From contig JAKARW010000002.1 in assembly GCA_021819125.1 (NCBI GenBank), positions 1 through 64,000 of the forward strand: a DNA stretch of 64,000 nt, given 5' to 3'. Both the position numbers and the translations under genes were made by a program. The first letter of the stretch is position 1. Every line of letters starts with the position of its first letter. Source of the stretch: Pseudomonadota bacterium. Its GTDB lineage: Bacteria > Pseudomonadota > Gammaproteobacteria > Acidiferrobacterales > Acidiferrobacteraceae. Shown piece after piece: positions 18,936-28,188 of the stretch. The notes under the pieces are model-generated. The model had not been told where the DNA came from. It did not search any database and was given only the letters and a program-made list of their open reading frames with translations.

Positions 18936-19790
18936 ATGAGTCAAGATCCCTCCGACGCGCGTCCGCAAAGCCCCATAACCCCCGTCAAGCTTGATCTGGA
19001 TGACCACTTCCAGTTTGCCTGCCACAGCCAGATCGCCTGCTTCAATAAATGCTGTCAGAGCATCGATATCCAGCTCACGCCTTACGATATTCTGCGTCTC
19101 AAGACCCGGCTTCAGATAAGCGCGCGCGAGTTCTTGTTTCGTCACACGGTCCCATTTGAAATGGACGGCCACGGCGTTCCGGGCCTCAAACTGCGCACCG
19201 AGGGCGAGTCGACCCGCTGCCAGTTTTTGACTGACGAGGGCTGCAGCGTCTACGAGGATCGGCCGACTGCGTGCCGCTATTACGCGCTCGGCCTTATGTC
19301 GATGCGCAAAAAGGATGCCTCGACCGACGAAGATGCGTATTTCATCGTCAAGGAAGAGCATTGCCTGGGCCATTACGAACCACAGACACAGACCGTGCGC
19401 GCCTACCGCGAGAGCCAGGGCGTCGACATCTATGACGACATGAACCGCGAATGGCGGCAGGTCGTTTTGAAGAAACGTTCATGCGGGCCGACCATAGGTA
19501 AGCCCTCGGATCGCAGTCTGCAGTTGTTCTTTCTCGCGAGCTATGACCTAGACGGGTTCCGGGACTTCATCGGCACGCCATCCTTCGATGAGGTCTATGT
19601 GGTGGCGCCGCAAGAACACGAACAACTGATGCAAGACGACGCGGCCCTCATGCGCTTTGCGTTCCGTTTCCTAAAGCAGTCGCTCTTCGGCGAGATGACA
19701 ATCCCCGAACGCCCCGGGGCGTTGGAAAAGCGCCTCGAGCGCCGCCGGGCGCGCACAGCCGAGGCCCCAGGCGAGGCCGCGGGCCGCTAG
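18936..19790 (+). CDS. YkgJ-type cysteine cluster protein
   Basis: The 284-residue protein has the zinc- or iron-chelating cysteine cluster of the YkgJ family: an N-terminal CHSQIACFNKCC and, about 60 residues later, CQFLTDEGCSVYEDRPTAC. A family-typical YYALGL segment follows. YkgJ proteins may bind a metal or Fe-S centre; no precise role is known. The ATG at 18936 has an upstream CGAGGAA ribosome-binding site. A perfect TATAAT at 18866-18871 lies just before the aprA terminator. Its stop shares CTAG with the convergent GGDEF gene. Confidence 0.8.
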   Translation: MSQDPSDARPQSPITPVKLDLDDHFQFACHSQIACFNKCCQSIDIQLTPYDILRLKTRLQISAREFLFRHTVPFEMDGHGVPGLKLRTEGESTRCQFLTDEGCSVYEDRPTACRYYALGLMSMRKKDASTDEDAYFIVKEEHCLGHYEPQTQTVRAYRESQGVDIYDDMNREWRQVVLKKRSCGPTIGKPSDRSLQLFFLASYDLDGFRDFIGTPSFDEVYVVAPQEHEQLMQDDAALMRFAFRFLKQSLFGEMTIPERPGALEKRLERRRARTAEAPGEAAGR

Positions 19791-22486
19791 GCCCCACCCG
19801 CGCGACGGGGGTCCCCGCCCGCGGGCCCCGTGCCCACGGGCGTGTCGTTTGGGGCAAGCCACGTGGTACAGCCGTCGGCGGGCGTCAGCGGGCCGGCAAG
19901 ATCTCCCGTGTAACGGTCGCAACCCCAGCGGCGCATCGCCTCGTACTGCGCCGTATGGTTGACGGGGGCCACGACCGCGATGGCGAGCGCGTGCAGGGTT
20001 GTGATGATCGCGCTCAGGCTTTCGACCGACTTCGGATCCGCCTGGTCGTCGACGGTGAATGAGCTATCGAGCCACACCGCGGACGGCGCAAGCGGCTTTA
20101 GGTAGGGAAGACTGGAATCCCCGGCCCCGTATTCAGTGAGCACCACTTCGACCTCGCGCTCGCGCCAGGCGCGCCGTGCCGTGATTGTGGTCTGCGGGTC
20201 GTCCATGAGGTCCTCCTCGCGGATTTCAAGGGCCACTGAACCGGGGTGTACGCCGACATCGGCCAGCACGGCATGGAATGACTCCTGGAAACGGGCGTCA
20301 GAAAACGGCCCGGGACCGAGGCGGATGAAGACCGGTGGCACTATAAGACCCGTATGGCGCCATTGGCGCATCTCGCCGCCCAATTGGCGCAGCGCCCACT
20401 CGGCAAGCGGCATAGCGAGCCCAGCCTCCTCGGCGACCGCCAGGAATTCGTCGGCATCGAGCAGGCCCTGCTCCGGATGATGCCACTTGATGAGCGCCTC
20501 CATGGCCACTAGGCCATGGTCGCGGATCGCGCGCACCGGCTGGTAGTAGAGGACCAACTCGCTTGCACTCAAGGCCTTATGCAGGTCGCGTGCCAGCCGA
20601 ACCTTATCGCTTGAGGTCGCGTTCACGGCCTCATCGTAACAACGATACTGGCCTCGGCCCGAGCGCTTGGCCTGATACATGGCGGCATCGCTGTGGCGCA
20701 AAAGGCTTGCGGCGTCGCGGCCGTCCTGAGGATAGAGCGCGACACCGATACTCGCGCTGGAATAAAGCGTTTTATCATCCAGGAGATAGGGCGTAGACAG
20801 GGCCCGCAAAAGCTTGTCTGCGATCAGGGCGGCATCCAGGGGCGTGACGAGCGCCGCCGTCAGGATGACGAATTCATCCCCCCCGAAGCGTCCGACGGTG
20901 TCCTCGGCGCGCAGCGCCTCCTGGAGACGGCGGGCCACGAGGCGCAAAAGCCGGTCGCCCCCGTCATGGCCAAGCGAGTCATTGACACCCTTGAAATCGT
21001 CGAGATCGACGAACATCACCGCAAACAACTGGCCGCTTCGTTCAGCGCGGCGAATGAGCTGGTCGATGCGCGTCTGGATCAGTGCGCGGCCCGGAAGATC
21101 GGTCAGGGCGTCGTGGGTGGCCACATGCTCCATGCGCCGCTCGGCCTCCTTGCGCCCGGTCGCGTCGCGCGCGTTGCCGATGAAGCGCCGCTTGCCCCCC
21201 AGGTAAAACTCCGACACGCGCAGGTCGATCGGAAACTCGCTACCATCCCGGCGCCGGCCCATCAGCTCCCGCCCGATCCCGATGATCCGCGCCTCGCCGG
21301 TCTCCCGATAGTGGCGCAGGTAATCATCGTGATGACTGCGGTGCGGCTCGGGCATGAGCACGCTTACGTTACGGCCGATCACCTCCTCGGGCGCATAGCC
21401 AAAGAGACGCGCCATGGCCGGATTGAAAGTCTCGATGATACCGGTCTCCGAGATCGTGGTGATCCCTTCATCGACACTGCTCAAGACCGCCTGCACATGG
21501 TTCTCGGTGTCTTTGAGCCGCGCGTGGGCCTCATAGGCCGCCCGTTCCGAGGCCACGAGATCGGCTACGAGCGGCGCGAACTGCCAGCGCAACACGAAGA
21601 GCGCGACCGCAAGCACCCCGAGGATGAGCGGCAGCACCACGGCAAATTCCCGATATACAGGGGCATAGAGCGCCGCCGTGTCCATGGTGAGCACCATGCC
21701 AAGGCCGGTGTGACCGACAGGCCGGTAGGCGGCGGCGACCTGGTGCCCGAGATAATTGCGCGTCACCACAAAGCCGGTGTGGCCAGAGAGGGCGTAGCTC
21801 ATGGGCACCGGGACGCCGTCACGGCGGCGCCCAACTGAGGGAAACGCCTGGGTGGGATCGAAGGTGTTCGGAAAACAGCTCATGCGTGCGCCCGCCGGGC
21901 CACACAGACCGACATTGGCCGCCGAATGCAGGGCCTTGGCCCCAAGCAGGAGGCGGCTTAGCATCGGCAAGGGCGCATCGCCTACCGCCCAGCCGACGAC
22001 CGCACCGTGGCGGTAGACCGGCAGGCCGGTACGCAGCACAAAGCCGCGCGTCGCATTCCACAAAAGGGTTGTGCCCAGCTCCCCGCGCAAAGGCATGTCC
22101 ACGACCGGATGGGCCATGAAGTGGCCAGCACGGGCATAAAGCGTCCCGGCATTCGTGTAGAGCGCCAACGCCGACAGCCGCATGGGCAGGAAGGCGCGCA
22201 GCCCCCGGTCCGCGGCCGAGCGCGCCGCGCCTCCGGCACCGGCCGCCAGTTGATCGGCGAGAAACGGGCGGGTCGCCACCATGCGCACGCGTAACCGCGC
22301 GTCATGGATGTCGCGGACCGCCCACTGCACGCGCAGCGCCAACCCCGACACGAGATTGCGCCGCACGGCGGTATCGGCGTTGGTGCGCATCACGGTAAAG
22401 ACCGCAAGACCGGTGATCGCGCCGACTCCCACAACGAGCAACGCGGCCACGATATTGATCGCCCATCCACGCCGCCTTAAATCCAT
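19787..22486 (-). CDS. Membrane PAS-GGDEF-EAL protein with degenerate EAL domain
   Basis: This 899-residue c-di-GMP signalling protein has a first transmembrane helix (about 9-31), a periplasmic sensor region (about 35-280), a second helix (about 285-303), a PAS domain (about 335-450), a GGDEF domain with intact RFGGDEFVIL and an RxxD inhibitory site (RAED) five residues before it, and a C-terminal EAL domain. The EAL domain keeps EALIKW and LEIREE. It has lost the metal-binding Asn (IRLGPG), the DDFGTG motif (TEYGAG), the catalytic Lys (VWLDSSF) and the late Glu region (VVAPVN). It is therefore probably a cyclase with an inactive EAL. Confidence 0.9.
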   Translation of the reverse strand: MDLRRRGWAINIVAALLVVGVGAITGLAVFTVMRTNADTAVRRNLVSGLALRVQWAVRDIHDARLRVRMVATRPFLADQLAAGAGGAARSAADRGLRAFLPMRLSALALYTNAGTLYARAGHFMAHPVVDMPLRGELGTTLLWNATRGFVLRTGLPVYRHGAVVGWAVGDAPLPMLSRLLLGAKALHSAANVGLCGPAGARMSCFPNTFDPTQAFPSVGRRRDGVPVPMSYALSGHTGFVVTRNYLGHQVAAAYRPVGHTGLGMVLTMDTAALYAPVYREFAVVLPLILGVLAVALFVLRWQFAPLVADLVASERAAYEAHARLKDTENHVQAVLSSVDEGITTISETGIIETFNPAMARLFGYAPEEVIGRNVSVLMPEPHRSHHDDYLRHYRETGEARIIGIGRELMGRRRDGSEFPIDLRVSEFYLGGKRRFIGNARDATGRKEAERRMEHVATHDALTDLPGRALIQTRIDQLIRRAERSGQLFAVMFVDLDDFKGVNDSLGHDGGDRLLRLVARRLQEALRAEDTVGRFGGDEFVILTAALVTPLDAALIADKLLRALSTPYLLDDKTLYSSASIGVALYPQDGRDAASLLRHSDAAMYQAKRSGRGQYRCYDEAVNATSSDKVRLARDLHKALSASELVLYYQPVRAIRDHGLVAMEALIKWHHPEQGLLDADEFLAVAEEAGLAMPLAEWALRQLGGEMRQWRHTGLIVPPVFIRLGPGPFSDARFQESFHAVLADVGVHPGSVALEIREEDLMDDPQTTITARRAWREREVEVVLTEYGAGDSSLPYLKPLAPSAVWLDSSFTVDDQADPKSVESLSAIITTLHALAIAVVAPVNHTAQYEAMRRWGCDRYTGDLAGPLTPADGCTTWLAPNDTPVGTGPAGGDPRRAGGA

Positions 22487-22953
22487 TGTCCGCGCCCCAG
22501 TATCCTGTCGTCACCCGCGACCATCACGCGCCCGCCGGTCCCGCGAACGCCTCCGCGGCATCCCTCCGCACCCCGCTCATTTGATAAACATCATAGCCTA
22601 AGATGGAGGGCGCCGCCCTTGGGGCTTTCCCGGCCTTTGCCCCAATGCCCGCGAAGGCATAGGGGCGCCGGCCGGTATCCGCTGGATGATCGATCCCGAG
22701 GAAGAGTATAGAAGGCGTCGGGTTACAAGCAAACCAGGGCTACGGCGGAAACTCTGTAAGCCCGAAGGGTGCCTGTCGGAAAAAAGCCGCTGGGTCGCGC
22801 GCGCGGGAATCTGCCCGCCAGGGCCTTGACATCAGGCGGTCATCAGCGCCCCCGCCCGTCGTTTCCGTTCGAGACCACCGTTTTTACCGCGCCGCGACAC
22901 GCGCTTACCCCCGCGACACCGGGACCCCGAACGGCGCGCGATCGCGCAGACCG
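22487..22953. other. Intergenic region between the GGDEF gene and nifQ
   Basis: About 470 bases with no convincing gene. I looked for terminators of the nif operon on the minus strand and for known riboswitch signatures and found none I could support. The promoter of the GGDEF gene must lie near 22500-22620. Confidence 0.4.
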
Positions 22954-23484
22954 CTATTCGGGTCCGAAACAGGCCGCGTAGTCGGTGCATACACGGCAAC
23001 TGGGGGCCTTGCATAGGGCCACCTGCGCCTGCCGACAGAGCTCCTTGTAGAAGAACTTCTTCCACTTCATGTTGTGGACGTTCCTCTCATAAAGTGCGGT
23101 GAAGTGCCAACGCAAAAGCCCTGAGAGCTCTTCACGCCCGTTTAGCCCCATGTCCTGCCAGAGGTGGTTGTCTCCGAGGCACGCGGTGGCAATGGTAAAG
23201 GCCAACCAGAGCGTCTCGCGGGACCGGTCAGCGCGATGCGCCAACAGCAGCTCGACGAGCTCGCCATGCTCCTCAGCCCGCAAGGGGTCACAGCCCGGGA
23301 CCTCAGGCGCGGCGTCATCTCCCGCATGCCCGGCCAAATGACGCCGGCGCAGGACCGAGAATTCCCGGGAATCAAGACCCAATGTATGAAATCGCGAGAG
23401 CACGCCCGCAAACGCGCGTGCGACGATAGGGTCTGCGGGTCGAACCCTTGGTGTCAGTGTGTCACGTGATCGGTCTACGGTCAT
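22954..23484 (-). CDS. nifQ: NifQ, molybdenum delivery for FeMo-cofactor
   Basis: NifQ carries a Mo-Fe-S centre and donates molybdenum to cofactor synthesis. The protein (about 176 residues) ends with the NifQ cysteine signature C-x4-C-x2-C-x5-C (CKAPSCRVCTDYAAC). It also has the MKWKKFFYKELC segment and the GREELSGLLRWHFTALYERN helix of the family. I chose the ATG at 23484 because GGAGG precedes it; an upstream ATG at 23514 lacks support. It is the last gene of the long nifHDK operon, just after fdxB. Confidence 0.92.
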   Translation of the reverse strand: MTVDRSRDTLTPRVRPADPIVARAFAGVLSRFHTLGLDSREFSVLRRRHLAGHAGDDAAPEVPGCDPLRAEEHGELVELLLAHRADRSRETLWLAFTIATACLGDNHLWQDMGLNGREELSGLLRWHFTALYERNVHNMKWKKFFYKELCRQAQVALCKAPSCRVCTDYAACFGPE

Positions 23485-23488
23485 CGCC

Positions 23489-23806
23489 CTAGCCTCCTTC
23501 CTGCATGGGTGCATGGGTATAGCACTTCTTCGGACAGATCTTGGCGCAGGCCTCGCACCCCACGCAGTTCTTTGGCTGCGCGATGGTCATGACCTTTTTC
23601 TCATACTCCCCGTCATCGTCGTCATCCGCGCCGATGGCAATGGGTACGGTCTCACCCTCGTCGGTCAGTCCCACAAGCTGCAGGACGTCGCGCCCGCACA
23701 CCCGATAGCAGCGCCCGCAACCGATGCACTTGTCGCGGTTTAAGCCTTGGACGAACCGCGGGACCCAGCTGCGTCCGTCAGGCATGGTGACCGCGATGTC
23801 AGCCAC
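23489..23806 (-). CDS. fdxB: Nif-associated ferredoxin III (2[4Fe-4S])
   Basis: The 105-residue ferredoxin has [16 protein letters not shown] and, after an acidic insert [26 protein letters not shown]. The first half carries C-x2-C-x2-C-x3-C without a Pro. This is the FdxB form found beside nifX/nifQ in many diazotrophs and thought to serve FeMo-co synthesis. The GTG at 23806 is preceded by GGGAGG and gives a start typical of the family. It overlaps the upstream small gene by 8 nt. Confidence 0.9.
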   Translation of the reverse strand: MADIAVTMPDGRSWVPRFVQGLNRDKCIGCGRCYRVCGRDVLQLVGLTDEGETVPIAIGADDDDDGEYEKKVMTIAQPKNCVGCEACAKICPKKCYTHAPMQEGG

Positions 23807-24023
23807 TGCCGCCTCCCGCCTGAGCGAGTTCGGCGCGCGCCGCGGCCAGGGCCCGGTAGGCCTCATGGGTGTGAGCGGCCACCTCGCGGATCGTCTCCCA
23901 ACCGACCGGAAGGTCCTCGGCCAGGTCGTGCAGCCGCATCTTGTGTTCGATCGCCTGGGCGCTCAGTTTCTTGATCCGCTTCTTCAGGGTTTCGGTGTCA
24001 CCGCCGATAAGCTCTTCATTCAT
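23799..24023 (-). CDS. NifX-associated small protein (DUF683/CCE_0567 type)
   Basis: The roughly 74-residue protein is a helical hairpin: [27 protein letters not shown], then [25 protein letters not shown]. This matches the small nif-cluster metalloprotein family annotated as DUF683 or CCE_0567, seen next to the DUF269 gene. It probably binds a metal through its His residues and forms helical bundles. The exact role in nitrogenase maturation is not known. The start at 24023 (MNEELIGGD) was chosen over an upstream ATG at 24047. Confidence 0.82.
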   Translation of the reverse strand: MNEELIGGDTETLKKRIKKLSAQAIEHKMRLHDLAEDLPVGWETIREVAAHTHEAYRALAAARAELAQAGGGSG

Positions 24024-24027
24024 GGCC

Positions 24028-24504
24028 TTAAAGCCCATAGTTGGCAAGATCTGGATATTGCGTGATCATGGCGACCGCATCGGCGACGAGCTTTTCGCCT
24101 TCCGCCCCCAGAGCGGCGAGCGTCGGGTAGCCGTAGCGATGCACGTCGCGCAAGTGTTTATTCACGACCACGATGCGTCCGGCGAGCAGCACGAGACGCC
24201 CGAAACCCTCATGGTGCATCTTGATCATGGGCTGGGCCATGACCCCCGTCCGGCGTTCGACGCACAGCCCCACGGCATTGTAGAAAAGCTCGAGACGCCA
24301 GAGGGTCTCCGGGTCCGGATCGCCGATGATCGGCATCTCCTTACGCTTGGCCTTGTCGATGACGTAGGGTTCGAGCAGGTCGCGGTCGGTCCGTCCGTCC
24401 CACGCCCCATGGGTATCCTGCGCCCGCCATTGCTTGACAAGCTCCCGGACGAACGGCGATTGCAGGACCCCATCGTCTTCCAAGACAGCCTCGTTATGCG
24501 CCAT
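24028..24504 (-). CDS. NifX-associated nitrogen fixation protein (DUF269)
   Basis: This 158-residue protein has the DUF269 features: [16 protein letters not shown] near the start, [20 protein letters not shown] in the middle and [31 protein letters not shown] toward the C-terminus. The family regularly follows nifX and is implicated in FeMo-co assembly, but the biochemical role is not settled. The ATG at 24504 has GAGGAGG just upstream, and the start overlaps nifX by 11 nt. It is in the nifH operon. Confidence 0.9.
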   Translation of the reverse strand: MAHNEAVLEDDGVLQSPFVRELVKQWRAQDTHGAWDGRTDRDLLEPYVIDKAKRKEMPIIGDPDPETLWRLELFYNAVGLCVERRTGVMAQPMIKMHHEGFGRLVLLAGRIVVVNKHLRDVHRYGYPTLAALGAEGEKLVADAVAMITQYPDLANYGL

Positions 24505-24907
24505 GGCCCACCTCCTCATCCCAGGCGAACACGCGCTTTTGGCCTTTGAGCAAGGCCTTGCGCAACCATGGCGGCGGAGTGCCGGCCAAGACCCGGCGCA
24601 ACTGCATAAGGAGATCTTCGATCAGCTCCGGGCTCGAGACCTTCACCGGGTGGACATTCTTTGCGACCACGCGTGCCGCCCCCGACCCTCCGATGGCGGC
24701 CACATAAAGAATGGCGCAATCGGCTACCGCCTCGAGCTTGGGGCCAAGCTTGTCCTCGTTGCCGTCCTCGCTCAACTCGCCGTCGAATTCATGCACCTGC
24801 ACGCGTTCGTAGCCATCCGCGGATATCTCGTAGACCGCGATGTTCTTGGCCCAACCGAAATGAGCGTCGACGCGCTTGAGATCCTGTGTTGCGAATGCGA
24901 TCTTCAT
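24494..24907 (-). CDS. nifX: NifX, FeMo-cofactor precursor carrier
   Basis: NifX binds NifB-co and other cofactor intermediates during transfer to NifEN and NifDK. The 137-residue protein begins [27 protein letters not shown], the dinitrogenase iron-molybdenum cofactor-binding fold, with the [11 protein letters not shown] loop and a C-terminal extension [18 protein letters not shown]. It lies 7 nt after nifN. A second NifX-like domain is fused to the C-terminus of NifB in this island. Confidence 0.93.
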   Translation of the reverse strand: MKIAFATQDLKRVDAHFGWAKNIAVYEISADGYERVQVHEFDGELSEDGNEDKLGPKLEAVADCAILYVAAIGGSGAARVVAKNVHPVKVSSPELIEDLLMQLRRVLAGTPPPWLRKALLKGQKRVFAWDEEVGHGA

Positions 24908-24913
24908 GGCGAT

Positions 24914-26341
24914 TCAAGTCTCCCTTGTGGAATGATGAGGCAGGCCCACACCAGCGCACGTCGCGTCTCCCGCCGCGGGCCCCTGGCGGTGGTCTTGCAA
25001 AACATCAAAGGCCCCGTCGCCTGGCTGCCATTCGTGACCGTTGGCAAGAAAGATGTTGCCTACCTCGAAGACGAGGTCGCGCGTGCCCTTGTAGCCCACG
25101 ATGACGCGGTGCGCGGCCCCCAGGCGATCGAATATCGGCAGACCCATGCGCAGAAATGGAATACCCAGGCGGTGCGCGGCCTGACGCCCGTGCGAATGGG
25201 TGATCAAGAGGTCGCAGCCGCCGGCCTGCGCCTCCAGATCCTCGAGATCACCGAGGCGTACGCCTTCGGCCGCGAGGCGGGCGAGCACCGGGGACTCGGT
25301 GGTAGTGACGGCCGCGGCAAGCTCGCACCCCATGTCCTTGCACCATGCCCCCAAGGCCCACAACAGGTCCGGCTCGGCGCCGATAGCCACCCGCTTGCCG
25401 CCGAAGAAGAAGTGGGCATCGAGCATGGCATCCACGAGTTGGCTGCGCTGTCTGCGGTATTTGTCGGGTACCGGTCGCCCGGACAAGGCGCTCAAATAGG
25501 CGTACAGCTCGTCTGCGGCCGCAAGCCCCGTCAGACTATCGAACACCTTCGCCGGTACCCCGGTCTTTTCCGTCAAGACCTGGGCCGCCGGGCGCATCTG
25601 TTCGCCGATCGCGATGGTCGCCTCCGAGGCGCCAATCTGTCCGATCTCGGTAACCGTAGTGCCGCCAAGGCTCGTGGGGCTGAAATCCTCCGGCACGTGG
25701 CCATCAAGCGAGCCGGACAGGTCGGGCAGGACGATGGGAGACAAACCGAAGTCGGTCACGATGTCGCGCAGCTCGACGATGTCCCCTGGGGTCATGTGGC
25801 AGCCTGGCAGGATGGTCACCTGGCCCTTGACGGTCGGCGCGGGCACCGCCAGGGCTTCCATGATGGCGGTAACGGCCTTGGCCCACCCGTCCTGGAAGGC
25901 CCCCTGATAATCCGGTGTCGACACATAGACGATCGGCATGTCGAGTTCCGGATGAGCCCCCTTGATAAGCCGTAGATCGCCCGCCACATCGTCACCCTTG
26001 GTCTCGGTAAGTCCGGTCGAGGCGATACCGATGAACGCCGGTTTTGCACGCTTGTGGATATTCAAAAGCGCTTTTTCGATATTTTCGCCGCCGCCGAGGA
26101 TGGTTGTGACCTCATTCATGGCGGTGGTCTGCAGCGGGATCGATTCGCGGAAGTGGCGCACGAACAACACAAGCCCAAAGGCCGTGCATCCCTGCGAACC
26201 ATGAAAGAGCGGCATGGATCCGGCGATTCCCAGAAAGGCAAGCGCCGCCCCCAACGGCTGGCTCATCTTTAGGGGATTGACCGTGCAGGCCTTGGTCGCA
26301 AGACCCGCGGCGCGGTCATGAATGGCAGCCGGGGCCGTCAT
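24914..26341 (-). CDS. nifN: NifN, FeMo-cofactor scaffold subunit
   Basis: NifN pairs with NifE as the scaffold on which NifB-co matures to FeMo-co. The protein (475 residues) has the nitrogenase component 1 fold with CTVNPLKMSQPLGAALAFLGI, FHGSQGCTAFGLVLFVRHFRE and the cluster-binding cysteines in those segments. Its ATG overlaps the nifE stop by 4 nt (ATGA), so the two subunits are coupled. A longer frame starting at 26362 lacks support. The C-terminus is slightly extended and Gly/His-rich. Confidence 0.95.
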   Translation of the reverse strand: MTAPAAIHDRAAGLATKACTVNPLKMSQPLGAALAFLGIAGSMPLFHGSQGCTAFGLVLFVRHFRESIPLQTTAMNEVTTILGGGENIEKALLNIHKRAKPAFIGIASTGLTETKGDDVAGDLRLIKGAHPELDMPIVYVSTPDYQGAFQDGWAKAVTAIMEALAVPAPTVKGQVTILPGCHMTPGDIVELRDIVTDFGLSPIVLPDLSGSLDGHVPEDFSPTSLGGTTVTEIGQIGASEATIAIGEQMRPAAQVLTEKTGVPAKVFDSLTGLAAADELYAYLSALSGRPVPDKYRRQRSQLVDAMLDAHFFFGGKRVAIGAEPDLLWALGAWCKDMGCELAAAVTTTESPVLARLAAEGVRLGDLEDLEAQAGGCDLLITHSHGRQAAHRLGIPFLRMGLPIFDRLGAAHRVIVGYKGTRDLVFEVGNIFLANGHEWQPGDGAFDVLQDHRQGPAAGDATCAGVGLPHHSTRET

Positions 26342-27732
26342 GACGCCACCTTCGCATCCCATGGCGCCGGGCGGCGCACCTGCCCCCAGATCGGGTTTGT
26401 GAGCGCCTTGTCGATCTCGCCCACCAACGCCACCATGCCATCGTAACCGGCGTAGGCGTGGTGACGCTCCTGATTGATATCGAGCCAGGGGACCTTGGCC
26501 TTCAGGGCCACGAACTGTGAGCGCCCCCCCGAGAGCATGATGTCGGCGCGCGCGTCCTTCAAAACCCCGTACATCTCGCGCGGCGTCATGTCCTCGATCA
26601 TATGGGCCTCGTCACCCATGATCTTCTTGATACGTTCCTTGTCCTCCTTGGTCGATTTCTTGACGCTCGTACCGACGATTTCGATGCCGATCTCCTGCAG
26701 CGCCGCGACCACGGACCACGACTTCACGCCGCCTGTGATCAAAAGCGCGCGCTTACCCTGAAGCCTTGGCCGATAGGCGCTAAGCCGTGCCCAGGCGCGC
26801 GCCTCCTCGCGCGCGACGAGGGTCTCGACACGCCCCGAAAGATCCGCGGGCGCGCCGCGCGCGATCAGCAAGCGCGCGATCTCGCGCAGCGCCTCGCTCA
26901 TGTCCGACACGCCATAGAACGAACCCTCGAAGAACGGGATGCCGTAGCGCTCCTCCATCTTGCGCGCCACATTGATCATGGCCTTGGAGCACACCATCAT
27001 GGCCGCGCGGGCGCGGTGCGCGGATGCCACTTCATGGTAACGCGCATCGCCGCTGATACAGGCAAGGACCCGGATACCGAGTTCGGCCAGCAGGGGTTTG
27101 ACCTGCCAAAGCTCGCCTGCAAGGTTGTACTCGCCGATGATGTTGATGTCGTAGGGCGTCGTGTACTCTGGTTCCTTTGTGCCTATCACGTACTCGAGCA
27201 AGGCCTCGCCGGCCAACTTGTTGCCGAGGTTCTTGCTGCCGACAAAGCCCGGGGCATTGACCGGGATAATGGGCTTTCCAAACTTCACGCTCGCCGCCTT
27301 GCACAAAGCCTCGATGTCATCGCCTATGAGCGCGGTCACGCACGTCTGGTAGACGAATACCGCCGGCGGATCGTACTTGGCGAGGATTTCCTTTATGGCG
27401 CGAAACAGCCGCTTCTCGCCGCCGAACACCACATCCGTCTCGTTGATGTCCGTCGTGAACCCCGTACGGTACAGGAGCGGCCCGGAGGACTTCGCCCCGC
27501 GGTTGTCCCAGGAGTTGCCTTCGCAGGCGATCGGTCCATGCACCAGGTGCGCGACGTCGGTGATGGGGGCCAGGGCGATCTTGGCTCCGTCGAAGGCACA
27601 ACCCCCGGCCGCCGCCCCCGGCTGCAGGGCACGGGTACAGCCTTTCTTACGCGCCTTGTCGTCCTTCCCCTGATTCTTGCCACAGGCCGGTTCATTGAAG
27701 ACCTGCTGCACGGTATTGGCCAAGCTGTCCAT
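26338..27732 (-). CDS. nifE: NifE, FeMo-cofactor scaffold subunit
   Basis: NifE is the alpha-like subunit of the NifEN scaffold. The 464-residue protein has GGCAFDGAKIALAPITDVAHLVHGPIACEGNSWDNRG with cluster ligands, [16 protein letters not shown], and the RSQFVALKAKVPWLDINQERHHAYAGYDG C-terminal region that binds the cofactor. A GGAGG site precedes the ATG. It follows a [2Fe-2S] ferredoxin gene in the nifHDK operon and overlaps nifN by 4 nt. Confidence 0.95.
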   Translation of the reverse strand: MDSLANTVQQVFNEPACGKNQGKDDKARKKGCTRALQPGAAAGGCAFDGAKIALAPITDVAHLVHGPIACEGNSWDNRGAKSSGPLLYRTGFTTDINETDVVFGGEKRLFRAIKEILAKYDPPAVFVYQTCVTALIGDDIEALCKAASVKFGKPIIPVNAPGFVGSKNLGNKLAGEALLEYVIGTKEPEYTTPYDINIIGEYNLAGELWQVKPLLAELGIRVLACISGDARYHEVASAHRARAAMMVCSKAMINVARKMEERYGIPFFEGSFYGVSDMSEALREIARLLIARGAPADLSGRVETLVAREEARAWARLSAYRPRLQGKRALLITGGVKSWSVVAALQEIGIEIVGTSVKKSTKEDKERIKKIMGDEAHMIEDMTPREMYGVLKDARADIMLSGGRSQFVALKAKVPWLDINQERHHAYAGYDGMVALVGEIDKALTNPIWGQVRRPAPWDAKVAS

Positions 27733-27759
27733 ACCACCTCCACGACATTCGCGGGCGCT

Positions 27760-28110
27760 TTACGCAAAGACAATGATGTCCTCGTCTGTTACCACATATT
27801 GGCAAGCGAGCCGCCAGAGCGCCGGATGGGCCGGGATGTCCGCGGCGCGATATTCGGCGTCGGTGAGCTTTCCGGCGCGATAGAGAAGCGTCTTTTCGTC
27901 GGCGCCCAAAATCACCCGCGCCGTGGCACGCTTGCGGTCACGGAACACGACCTTGACGGCACACGCCCCGCATAACCCCTGGCCGCAAGTTTTGTGCGCC
28001 GGCCACGGCACCTCGCGGGCAAGACTCAAAAGTGTCGCGCAGCGCGACGATTCGATATGGATTACACGCGCCACATCGAAGGGGGGAGCAATAAACGTCA
28101 CGCTGCCCAT
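27760..28110 (-). CDS. Nif-operon [2Fe-2S] ferredoxin
   Basis: The 116-residue protein has a plant- or adrenodoxin-type [2Fe-2S] motif TCGQGLCGACAVKV (Cys, x4, Cys, x2, Cys) near residues 42-50 and the fourth Cys in LACQYVV near residue 104. It ends DEDIIVFA, usual for this fold. Such ferredoxins sit between nifK and nifE in several proteobacteria and probably supply electrons for cofactor assembly or nitrogenase. It has a good AGAGGTG ribosome-binding site. The role is inferred from position. Confidence 0.88.
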   Translation of the reverse strand: MGSVTFIAPPFDVARVIHIESSRCATLLSLAREVPWPAHKTCGQGLCGACAVKVVFRDRKRATARVILGADEKTLLYRAGKLTDAEYRAADIPAHPALWRLACQYVVTDEDIIVFA

Positions 28111-28129
28111 AAATCACCTCTGACTTGCA

Positions 28130-28146
28130 ACACATCCCTGATGTGT
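28130..28146 (-). other. Small hairpin between nifK and the ferredoxin gene
   Basis: ACACATC (28130-28136) and GATGTGT (28140-28146) can form a 7-bp stem with a 3-nt loop, 43 nt after the nifK stop on the minus strand. No T-run follows. It may protect the nifHDK message or lower expression of downstream genes; it is not a clear terminator. Confidence 0.4.
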
Positions 28147-28188
28147 CATTGAGGGACCGCCCGCCGCATCAGACCGCGGTCGCCAGAC

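Noticed and set aside
22600-22820. Possible riboswitch or small RNA upstream of nifQ end
   Set aside because: Several short hairpins are possible but no conserved core of a known riboswitch class could be matched.
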